A DNA stretch of 64,000 nt from Sphingobium faniae. GTDB taxonomy: Bacteria > Pseudomonadota > Alphaproteobacteria > Sphingomonadales > Sphingomonadaceae. The notes under the pieces are model-generated. The model was not told where the DNA came from. It saw nothing but the letters and a program-made list of their open reading frames with translations, and ran no database searches. Below are positions 57,189 to 64,000 of this stretch, piece after piece. The number at the start of each line of letters is the position of its first letter. The stretch's first letter is position 1. The translations under genes were made by a program, and so were the position numbers. Where the stretch lies: positions 124,001 to 188,000 of the forward strand of contig FMTU01000006.1 in assembly GCA_900100475.1 (NCBI GenBank), written 5' to 3'.

Positions 57189-57833
57189 TCAGGCCGCCTG
57201 CGCCAGCGCCTCCTCGCGAAAGGCGCGGAAAGTGCGGCAGGGCGGGATGTTGAGCCATATGGTCTTTTCCACCACCTGCGCGAAAAGGGGCGTCAGCAGG
57301 CGGCGGACATAGGCCGAATATTGATAGACCAGAAAGGCGCCGCCGGGGCGGAGGGCTGTCAGCGTCTCGGCGCAGATCGCTTCGCCCACGCCATCGGGCA
57401 GCGTGGAGAAGGGAATGCCCGAAAGAATGTAATCCGCCTGCCGGAAACCCGCTTCACTGACGAAACGCCGCACATCTGCCGCCGAACCATGGACGACGCG
57501 CAGGCGCGGATCGCTGATCTCCGCCTCCAGATAGGCGACGAAATCGAGATTGAGGTCGATCGCGATCAATTGGGCGTCCGGGTGCATCCGGTCGAGAATG
57601 CCTTGCGTGAAGGTGCCCACGCCCGGCCCATATTCGACGAACAGCCGCGTCCTGTCCCAATCCACCTCATCCAGCATGGCGTCCACCAGCGCTTGCGAGG
57701 AAGGGATGACGGAGCCGATCATGCCGGGATGCTTCACAAACTGGCGGAAGAACATGCCCCATTGACCCATGAATTTGGCCATTCGGCCCGGTCTCGAAGA
57801 GGGATGGGACTTCTTCAGCGAAATGGAGGCCAT
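57189..57833 (-). CDS. Class I SAM methyltransferase, PmtA-like phospholipid N-methyltransferase family
   Basis: A 214-residue methyltransferase. SAM motif I is VEYGPGVGTFTQGIL near residue 67, followed by the acidic LIAIDLNLDF and a GIPFSTLP motif. The N-terminus FMGQWGMFFRQFVKHPGMIG matches the membrane-surface region of PmtA-type phosphatidylethanolamine methyltransferases; related ones methylate lipids or rRNA, so substrate is open. It lies 98 bases upstream of the LuxR gene on the same strand. Confidence 0.8.
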   Translation of the reverse strand: MASISLKKSHPSSRPGRMAKFMGQWGMFFRQFVKHPGMIGSVIPSSQALVDAMLDEVDWDRTRLFVEYGPGVGTFTQGILDRMHPDAQLIAIDLNLDFVAYLEAEISDPRLRVVHGSAADVRRFVSEAGFRQADYILSGIPFSTLPDGVGEAICAETLTALRPGGAFLVYQYSAYVRRLLTPLFAQVVEKTIWLNIPPCRTFRAFREEALAQAA

Positions 57834-57986
57834 CAATTATTTGCCCGTTTCTGATTTTCCGTTTCGTTCGGTTGCAAATCCGGGCGCTGCTTGCAAGCGG
57901 CTTTACGGCGCTGGACCCCAACAGGACAGGAAATTCAACGCACAGGCGGCGGCAGGGGTCCGCCGCCGCCCGCATGTTTCGCGCGG

Positions 57987-60287
57987 TCAGTCGCGCCGTT
58001 CGCGCTGGCGGAGCATCCCCGGCGAGACGAAGCCGATGGGATCGACCTGCATCACGCTTTGCTTGAGCGTCGCCTGGATCTGCTCATATTCGCGCTCCAT
58101 TTCGGGCGTGACGGAGGCGCGGGTCTCCTCCAGCGCCGCTTCGAACTGGGCCATGCCGACCTTGTCGACGGAGAGCGATCCGCGCAGCGCGATCAGGCCC
58201 GCCCGGCGCACCAGATCCTCCAGGTCCGCGCCGGTGAAGCGTTCCGTCCGGGCCGCCAGCGCGTCCAGGTCGACATCCTGCGCCAGCGGCATCTTCTTGG
58301 TGTGGATCGACAGGATATGCCGCCGCCCCGCTTCGTCGGGCACCGGGACATAGATCAGTTCATCGAAACGCCCCGGCCGCAGCAGCGCCGGATCGACCAG
58401 CGTCGGCCGGTTGGTCGCGCCGATGACGACGACCGACTGCAATTCCTCCAGCCCGTCCATCTCGGCGAGGATGGTGTTCACCACCCGCTCCGTCACCGCC
58501 GGTTCGCCAAGGCCGCCGCCACGCACGGGGACGAGGCTGTCCAGTTCGTCGATGAAGATGACGGTCGGCGCCACCTGCCGCGCGCGGGCGAAGAGGCGGG
58601 CGATCTGCTGTTCGCTCTCCCCATACCATTTGCTGAGCAGGTCGGACGATTTGGTGGCGATGAAGTTCGCCTCCGCCTCCCGCGCGACCGCCTTCGCCAG
58701 CAGCGTCTTGCCGGTGCCGGGCGGGCCGTAGAGCAGGAAGCCCTTGGCCGGACGGATGCCGATGCGGCGGAAGGCGTCGGGGTCTTTCAGCGGCAGTTCC
58801 ACCCCTTCCTTGAGGCGCATCTGCGCATCGCCGAGGCCACCGATATCGGACCAGCCGATATTGGGCGCCTGCACCATCACCTCACGCATGGCGGAAGGCT
58901 GGACGCGCTTGATCGCGGCCATGAAATCCTCCCGCGCGACGGAGAGTTCCTCCAGCACGTCGGGCGGGATCGTCCCTTCCTCCAGGTTCAGGCGCGGCAT
59001 GAAGCGGCGCACCGTCTCGATCGCCGCCTCGCGGGTCAGGGCGGCAAGGTCCGCGCCGACAAAACCATAGGTCATGCGCGCCAGTTCGGCGAGATCCACC
59101 CCTTCGCCCAGCGGCATGCCGCGGGTGTGGATGCCCAATATCTCCCGCCGTCCGCGCTCATCGGGGACGCCGACGATGATCTCGCGGTCGAAGCGGCCGG
59201 GGCGGCGCAGCGCCTCGTCAATCGCTTCGGGCCGGTTGGTCGCGGCGATGACGACGAGGTTGGTGCGCGGCTCCAGCCCGTCCATCAACGTCAGCAATTG
59301 CGCGACGAGGCGCTTTTCCGTCTCGCCGGTCACATTGCCGCGCTTGGGCGCAATGGAGTCGATTTCGTCGATGAACAGGATCGACGGCGCAGACTTGGTC
59401 GCCGCCTCGAAAATCTCGCGAAGCTGCTTTTCCGATTCGCCATAGGCCGAACCCATGATTTCCGGGCCGTTGATCAGGAAGAATTCCGCTTCCGATTCAT
59501 TGGCGACGGCGCGGGCAAGCCGGGTCTTCCCCGTGCCCGGCGGGCCATGGAGCAGCACCCCCTTGGGCGGATCGACCCCCAGCCGCTCGAACAGTTCGGG
59601 ATAGCGCAGCGGCAGTTCCACCATCTCGCGAAGCTGGTCGATGGCGTCGGCCATGCCGCCGACATCGTCATAGGTGACGTCGGCGCGGCGCAGGTCGCGC
59701 GGTTCTTCATATTCGGCACGCAGTTCGACTTCGGTATCGGCGTCGATATGGACGAAGCCCTTGGGCACGGTCGACACGACCACCAGCCGGATTTCCTGCA
59801 AGGCATAAGCGGGCGCGGCCAGCATCTGCCTGAGTTGGGGCGGCATGTCGCCGGGCGGCACCTGCTGTTGGCCGGAGGTCGCGACAACGTCTCCCGCCGT
59901 CAGCGGCCGCTGATAGAAAACGCGCTTCAACGCATCGGGATGGCCCTGAAGCCGCAAGTTGCTTTGTGCAGGTGCGAAGACCACGCGCTGGGCGGGGCGC
60001 GGCTCCACCTTGCGGATATGGACGAAGTCGCCGGAACCGACGCCCGCATTGGCGCGCTGCAACCCGTCGAGGCGCAGCACGTCCAGCCCTTCATCCTCCT
60101 TATAGGGCCGCACCACCCGCGCCGGAGTCGGGCGCTTGCCCGCGATTTCGACCACGTCGCCTTCGGCCAGGCCCAGTTCCGCCATCACCGCCAGCGGCAG
60201 GCGCGCCAATCCGCGCCCGGCATCCTCTGGCCGGGCATTGGCTACCTGAATCCTGCGCCCTTCATTGTCCTGATCGACCATCGCCAT
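57987..60287 (-). CDS. CDC48/VCP-type double AAA+ ATPase
   Basis: A 766-residue protein with the archaeal/eukaryotic Cdc48 layout: an N-terminal double-psi barrel domain (about 1-190), D1 with Walker [12 protein letters not shown] near residue 245 and Walker B ILFIDEID, and D2 with Walker [12 protein letters not shown] near 520 and Walker B VIFIDELD. The D2 pore loop has an aromatic pair (SKWYGES) that D1 lacks (GSAYGES). It unfolds or extracts protein substrates. The ATG at 60287 has an AGGAG site. Homologues occur widely in alphaproteobacteria. Confidence 0.93.
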   Translation of the reverse strand: MAMVDQDNEGRRIQVANARPEDAGRGLARLPLAVMAELGLAEGDVVEIAGKRPTPARVVRPYKEDEGLDVLRLDGLQRANAGVGSGDFVHIRKVEPRPAQRVVFAPAQSNLRLQGHPDALKRVFYQRPLTAGDVVATSGQQQVPPGDMPPQLRQMLAAPAYALQEIRLVVVSTVPKGFVHIDADTEVELRAEYEEPRDLRRADVTYDDVGGMADAIDQLREMVELPLRYPELFERLGVDPPKGVLLHGPPGTGKTRLARAVANESEAEFFLINGPEIMGSAYGESEKQLREIFEAATKSAPSILFIDEIDSIAPKRGNVTGETEKRLVAQLLTLMDGLEPRTNLVVIAATNRPEAIDEALRRPGRFDREIIVGVPDERGRREILGIHTRGMPLGEGVDLAELARMTYGFVGADLAALTREAAIETVRRFMPRLNLEEGTIPPDVLEELSVAREDFMAAIKRVQPSAMREVMVQAPNIGWSDIGGLGDAQMRLKEGVELPLKDPDAFRRIGIRPAKGFLLYGPPGTGKTLLAKAVAREAEANFIATKSSDLLSKWYGESEQQIARLFARARQVAPTVIFIDELDSLVPVRGGGLGEPAVTERVVNTILAEMDGLEELQSVVVIGATNRPTLVDPALLRPGRFDELIYVPVPDEAGRRHILSIHTKKMPLAQDVDLDALAARTERFTGADLEDLVRRAGLIALRGSLSVDKVGMAQFEAALEETRASVTPEMEREYEQIQATLKQSVMQVDPIGFVSPGMLRQRERRD

Positions 60288-60368
60288 CCTCGCTCCTGCC
60301 TCTTGCGTAACGAGATAGGAAATGCGCGCGCGAAGGAAAAGGGCACATCGCATTCTTGCCGATGGAAC

Positions 60369-60397
60369 AAAAAAAGGGCCGGCCCGAAGGCCAGCCC
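60369..60397 (-). terminator. Orphan intrinsic terminator (minus strand)
   Basis: Read on the minus strand, GGGCTGGCC pairs with GGCCGGCCC (one U-G pair) around a TTCG tetraloop, followed by T7. This is a textbook intrinsic terminator. It lies upstream of the CDC48-like gene start (60287) and there is no annotated minus-strand gene before it, so it must end some other minus-strand transcript. Confidence 0.85.
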
Positions 60398-60450
60398 GCT
60401 AAGTTTATAGGAGAGGATGCCTGAAAGGCCTTTCCTATGTGCGGTGCAGC
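60369..60450 (-). ncRNA. Candidate small RNA ending at the orphan terminator
   Basis: The stretch before the terminator contains CTCTCCT and AGGCATCC-type unstructured pyrimidine segments and a hairpin (GAAAGGCCTTTC), as seen in trans-acting sRNAs of alphaproteobacteria. The transcription start is not identified; the 5' limit given is a guess. No protein-coding signal is seen. Resemblance to the suhB/mmgR-type sRNA family is a possibility only. Confidence 0.35.
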
Positions 60451-60621
60451 AGTTATTTTTGCAAGTGCGAAAGGAATCGGATAAGTTGCAAAAAATGCAT
60501 CTTGCCTCATTGACGGATATTGCTGATCATTGAATGGAGGATGCTGAAAGCTGCTGGCGCGCAGCTCAAAAAATGACATGACGCGGTGCAACGGCTCGAA
60601 TCTCTGGAACTTTGAAGGATT

Positions 60622-61500
60622 ATGCGCAGACTGCCGCCGCTCACGGCCCTGGAGGCCTTCGTTCAGGTTGCTCGCCTTGGTTCGGTCAAGGCGGCGGCGG
60701 AGGAACTTGCGCTGTCCACCCCGGCGCTCAGCCGCCGCGTGCAGGCGCTGGAACGCTTCATCGGCCGCTCGCTGTTCGACCGCAAGCATCAGGCGCTGGA
60801 AATCAACGCCGATGGTCAGCGGCTGCTGGACGATATCGCGCCCGCGCTGGATTCCCTCGCCCAGGCGCTGGAGAATATCCAGAGCGGCGGCAACCAGTTG
60901 CGCCTGCGGCTGGCGGTCATGCCACTGTTCGCGACCCAGCGGTTGTTTCCGCGGCTGGGCGAATTGCGGCAAATGCATCCGCAACTGCACCTTGATATCG
61001 AAACCACGCCCCATGCCGTGGCGCGGCTGGGCGAAGGACTGGACGCCGCCATCGTGTTGGCGAAGGATATCGACCCGGCGCTGTACGCGCATGAACTGGA
61101 TCATGACGAAATCTATCTGATCGGACGGAAGGCGTTGTTGGAGCCGCCTCACGCGCTCAATGCGCCGGAAGAGCTGTCGCAGCACAGCATATTGCTGCAC
61201 CGCGACATGGCGCTGGCGTTCGACGCATGGAAGGAAGCGGTTGGCCTGCCGGACCTGCAACCGCTGGCGTTCGACAATTATGATTCGGGCCAGCTCATGC
61301 TGGAAGCCGCCGCGCAGGGCCTGGGCGTCGCCGTGATGCACGCCAGCCATTTCCAGCAGGCTGCGGACGACCGGCTGATCCGCCTCTTTCCCGTCAGGGT
61401 GGAAAGCCCGTATCGCTATTTCTTCGTCTGCCGTCCCCGCGCCTTGCAGACGCGCGCGGTCCGCATCTTCCGCGACTGGCTGGTTTCCGCGGATATCTGA
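60622..61500 (+). CDS. LysR-family transcriptional regulator (GcvA-like)
   Basis: A 292-residue LysR protein. The N-terminal helix-turn-helix has LPPLTALEAFVQVARLGSVK and LSTPALSRRVQALERFIG. The C-terminal effector domain includes LRLRLAVMPLFATQRLFPRL. The LTALEAF opening is shared with GcvA-type regulators. Its nearest divergent gene is the CDC48-like ATPase 334 bases away, and GGDEF follows it by 74 bases. Targets are unknown. Confidence 0.87.
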   Translation: MRRLPPLTALEAFVQVARLGSVKAAAEELALSTPALSRRVQALERFIGRSLFDRKHQALEINADGQRLLDDIAPALDSLAQALENIQSGGNQLRLRLAVMPLFATQRLFPRLGELRQMHPQLHLDIETTPHAVARLGEGLDAAIVLAKDIDPALYAHELDHDEIYLIGRKALLEPPHALNAPEELSQHSILLHRDMALAFDAWKEAVGLPDLQPLAFDNYDSGQLMLEAAAQGLGVAVMHASHFQQAADDRLIRLFPVRVESPYRYFFVCRPRALQTRAVRIFRDWLVSADI

Positions 61501-61574
61501 TCGCCCCGCCGGCGGCTTCGAAAATTTGTTTGATGGACATTTAACCCTGTTGGCCGCCTGCCGTTCTTCGTTGC

Positions 61575-62732
61575 ATGAGTGCGTCCTCCTCCTCTTCCGC
61601 CATCCCGCAACAGGGGTTTGCCGACCGTCTGACACGATGGGCGAGGAGCCTGTCGGGGAAAGGCGAGGAGGAACAGCCGACGCCCGAACGGCGGGTCCGT
61701 GCCGGCACGGCCGCCAGCCGGGAAATCACGCGCCGGCGCAAGCTGTATGACGATATCGGCGATTTCCTGTTCGCTCATGATCTGGACCTGACGCCGGTCA
61801 ACTTTTCCGTCGCGTTCGATTATCTGACCGGCGCCAATATCGGCATCGAAAAGGCGGTGAAGGCCGTCATGATGGAGCGTGGGCAGGTCAGCAATGGCTG
61901 GGTCGAAACCGTCATCGCCGAACAGCGCGCCGACGAAATCACGCCCGAAGCGCTGGCCGCGATGCTGGACAGGGTGGAAGAAAGCCTGACCCTGTTTACC
62001 GGCCTGATGCATGAATCGCGCAGCAGCGCCAAGGATTATGGCGCGGCATTACAGGAACAGGCCAAGGATCTGGCATCGGGCGGCGACACGGAAACGGTGC
62101 TGACCCGTCTGGTCAACATGACCCGGTCCATGGTGGAAAAGACGCGGCAGGTCGAAACCCAGCTTCGCGACAATCAGAAGCAGACACAGGCCCTCAAATC
62201 CAGTCTGGAAAGCGCGCGCAAGGCCGCCGAGCATGATTTCCTGACCGGCCTGCCCAATCGCCGCGCCTTCGAAGGCGCCCTGCGCGAGGAACTGTCGCTG
62301 GCGCGTGAACAGGGCGAGCCGCTGGCCATCGCCTTTTGCGACATCGACCATTTCAAGACCATCAACGACGCCCATGGCCATGACACGGGCGACCGGGTGC
62401 TGAAATTCGTGGCGGGCCTGCTGACAAGGATTTCCAACGACCGCTGCCATGTGGCCCGTCATGGGGGAGAAGAATTCGTCATGCTGTTCCGCGGCAAGAC
62501 CGCGGCCGAAGCCTGCGTGCTGGTCGACCAGATGCGCCAGGATCTGGCGGACCGCAGCCTGGTCAACCGCGCCAATGGCGAGAAGATGGAGCAGGTCACC
62601 TTTTCGGGCGGCGTGGCCGACGTGCTGGAATATGAACATCCGCGCGCCGCGTTGAGGGCCGCCGACAGGGCGCTCTATCTGGCCAAGGAGCATGGCCGCA
62701 ACCGCGTCTATCTGGCGACGGATGTTGATTGA
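61575..62732 (+). CDS. Diguanylate cyclase (GGDEF) without I-site
   Basis: A 385-residue protein with an alpha-helical N-terminal half (about 45-200), no transmembrane helix, and a C-terminal GGDEF domain. The catalytic motif is GGEEF near residue 297 (RHGGEEF), and DFLTGLPNRRAF and CDIDHFKTINDAHGH are intact, so it should make c-di-GMP. The inhibitory I-site (RxxD five residues before) is missing: the sequence there is NDRC. The N-terminal sensor region is of no family I recognise. Confidence 0.9.
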   Translation: MSASSSSSAIPQQGFADRLTRWARSLSGKGEEEQPTPERRVRAGTAASREITRRRKLYDDIGDFLFAHDLDLTPVNFSVAFDYLTGANIGIEKAVKAVMMERGQVSNGWVETVIAEQRADEITPEALAAMLDRVEESLTLFTGLMHESRSSAKDYGAALQEQAKDLASGGDTETVLTRLVNMTRSMVEKTRQVETQLRDNQKQTQALKSSLESARKAAEHDFLTGLPNRRAFEGALREELSLAREQGEPLAIAFCDIDHFKTINDAHGHDTGDRVLKFVAGLLTRISNDRCHVARHGGEEFVMLFRGKTAAEACVLVDQMRQDLADRSLVNRANGEKMEQVTFSGGVADVLEYEHPRAALRAADRALYLAKEHGRNRVYLATDVD

Positions 62733-62747
62733 CGGAAAGGGCGGGCG

Positions 62748-63419
62748 TTAAAAGTCCGGCTTTTCATAATGCGGCGGGGGCACGATGATCTCCATCCGCT
62801 CCGACAGCAGCGGCCGGAAGGACGGACGCGACTTGAAGCCCGCATACCAGCGCTTCACCGTCTCATGCCCGGCCCAGTCAAGGCCGCCCAGATAGTCCGC
62901 CACCGACAGATGCGCGGCCGCCGCGATGTCGGCGAGGCTGAGCATCCCCCCCGCCATCCAGGCGCGATGATCGAGCAGATAGTCCATATAATCCATATGG
63001 TTGTTTGCCCGACGCATCGCTTCGCGCAGAACCCGGGCATCCGGCGGGGTGCGCTCGATCAGCCGCTTCTTCATCCGCTCATGGATCAACGGGCCGACCA
63101 CGTCGGCATAGAAATTCTGGTCGAAAAAGGCGGTCAGCCGCCGCACTTCCGCCCGGCCCGCCGCCGTGCCGGAAATCAGCGGGAACTTCTCCACCGTCTC
63201 TTCGAAATATTCGCAGATCGCCTGACTGTCGAGCAGGGTCAGGCCCTTTTCGGTGTCGACCATGACAGGCGTGGTTCCCGCCGGATTGAGATCAAGGAAC
63301 TCGTCGCGCGCCTCCCATGGCGATTCGCGCACAAGATCATAACCCACGCCCTTCTCGCCGAGCAGAAGGCGGACCTTGCGGGAAAAGGGACAGAGCGGGA
63401 ATTGATAAAGCTGCCACAT
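62748..63419 (-). CDS. Glutathione S-transferase family protein
   Basis: A 223-residue GST. The N-terminal thioredoxin fold starts MWQLYQFPLCPFSRKVRL, with the active-site CPFS at residues 10-13, and the LLDSQAICEYFEE segment binds the glutathione gamma-glutamyl part. A helical C-terminal domain follows. A cysteine in the first motif is typical of beta or omega-like classes. The ATG at 63419 is chosen; the open frame upstream runs into the acs promoter region. Confidence 0.9.
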   Translation of the reverse strand: MWQLYQFPLCPFSRKVRLLLGEKGVGYDLVRESPWEARDEFLDLNPAGTTPVMVDTEKGLTLLDSQAICEYFEETVEKFPLISGTAAGRAEVRRLTAFFDQNFYADVVGPLIHERMKKRLIERTPPDARVLREAMRRANNHMDYMDYLLDHRAWMAGGMLSLADIAAAAHLSVADYLGGLDWAGHETVKRWYAGFKSRPSFRPLLSERMEIIVPPPHYEKPDF

Positions 63420-63591
63420 GTCCCTGTCTGTTAGGCCCGCGCACGACATTGGGGAAGCGCCAAATAGGGAAATACCGTAGCGCGTTCGAAACGACGTGCC
63501 GGGAAAAGCGGCGCCGATCCATCTTCCGGTTTCCTTCATCCCGCCCTAGGGTGGAGAAAGGCGACAAGCCATCACAAGGAAAGGATACCCG

Positions 63592-64000
63592 ATGTCTGAA
63601 GATTTCTTCCCGGTTCCCGCAGCCTGGGCGAAGGACGCGCTGCTGAACCTGGAGGGGCGGGCAGCGGACTACAAGCGCTCGACCGAGGACAGCCATGCCT
63701 ATTGGCTGGAACGGGCGAAGCGGCTGGACTGGACCACGCCGCCCACCAAAACCGACGAAAGCAGCTTCGACGAGGCGGATTTTGGCGTCAAATGGTTCGC
63801 CGACGGGGAACTGAACGTCAGCGCCAACTGCATCGACCGGCATCTGGCGACGCGCGGGGACCAGGTCGCGATCATCTGGGAACCCGACGCCCCGGAAGAG
63901 GAGCCGCGCCGCTACACCTACAAACAGGTGCATGAGGAAGTCTGCCGCTTTGCCAATGTGCTCAAGGCAGCAGGCGCGAAGAAGGGCGACCGCATCACCA
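63592..64000 (+). CDS. acs: Acetyl-CoA synthetase (3' end outside window)
   Basis: The first 136 residues are visible, starting MSEDFFPVPAAWAKDALLNL. The N-terminal segment (SHAYWLERAKRLDW, VKWFADGELNVSANCIDRHL, then AIIWEPDAPEEEPRRYTYKQ) is the acetyl-CoA synthetase N-terminal domain, and the start of the AMP-binding domain follows. It activates acetate with ATP and CoA. An AAGGAAAGGA site precedes the ATG. The gene runs off the right edge. Confidence 0.93.
   Translation, partial: MSEDFFPVPAAWAKDALLNLEGRAADYKRSTEDSHAYWLERAKRLDWTTPPTKTDESSFDEADFGVKWFADGELNVSANCIDRHLATRGDQVAIIWEPDAPEEEPRRYTYKQVHEEVCRFANVLKAAGAKKGDRIT

Noticed and set aside
60369..60397. Terminator of the LysR or CDC48 gene
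   Set aside because: The orientation is minus strand and it lies upstream of the CDC48 start; LysR begins further right on the plus strand.

Overview
The window is a GC-rich chromosomal segment from an alphaproteobacterium, most likely a sphingomonad (Sphingobium/Novosphingobium-like). This is inferred from the rpmF-plsX-fabH-ihfA-merR order, the BolA/DnaJ/CobS/CobT neighbourhood, an Atm1-type exporter and short TAGAGC-headed intergenic palindromes. I could not run a database search, so genus level is inference. Both ends cut a gene: a DinG-like helicase on the left and acetyl-CoA synthetase on the right. I see no prophage, insertion sequence, CRISPR array or rRNA. There is one tRNA, tRNA-Thr(GGT).

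Region 1 (1-14.7 kb) is core housekeeping. It holds a helicase with a SixA-type phosphatase and an acetyltransferase, then the minus-strand operon rpmF-plsX-fabH-ihfA-merR (ribosome, phospholipid and fatty-acid initiation, nucleoid protein). Redox and stress genes follow: MAPEG, glyoxalase-II-like hydrolase, a four-cysteine Rrf2 regulator, an ArsC/Spx-like protein, pirin and BolA. A J-protein and cobS-osmC-cobT, with an OsmC gene wedged inside, complete the region with a Gre-type factor.

Region 2 (14.7-24.6 kb) is accessory: a 14-TM MFS exporter, an N-acyl-D-amino-acid deacylase divergent from its probable IclR regulator, a CYTH-CHAD triphosphatase, a TRIC-type channel, an M20 amidohydrolase, an FMN reductase and a DODA-type dioxygenase.

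Region 3 (24.6-35.1 kb) is the metabolic highlight. Eleven tightly packed minus-strand genes, catB-catC-catA-benA-benB-benC-benD-pcaI-pcaJ-pcaF-pcaD, encode every enzyme needed to take benzoate through catechol, cis,cis-muconate and 3-oxoadipate to succinyl-CoA plus acetyl-CoA. A divergent LysR gene (catR) has a perfect ATAC-N7-GTAT operator lying on its own ribosome binding site. No benzoate transporter is visible.

Region 4 (35.1-50.5 kb) has a membrane-anchored FMN glutamate-synthase-like protein, an Lrp regulator, tRNA-Thr, aminopeptidase P, oligopeptidase B, a thioesterase, an Atm1-like ABC exporter and a lipoprotein. A TPP riboswitch lies in front of a DUF4345-like membrane gene and thiC. 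A secreted prolyl oligopeptidase follows.

Region 5 (50.5-64 kb) contains a FlbD-like small protein, a cytochrome P450 coupled to a membrane alpha/beta-hydrolase-like protein, and a tiny phospholipase-A2-like protein. kdsA, proA, a LuxR regulator, a PmtA-like methyltransferase, a CDC48/VCP-type double AAA ATPase, a LysR regulator, a diguanylate cyclase, a glutathione S-transferase and acs follow. Two long perfect dyads lie between the LuxR gene and proA. An orphan intrinsic terminator upstream of the CDC48 gene hints at a small RNA.
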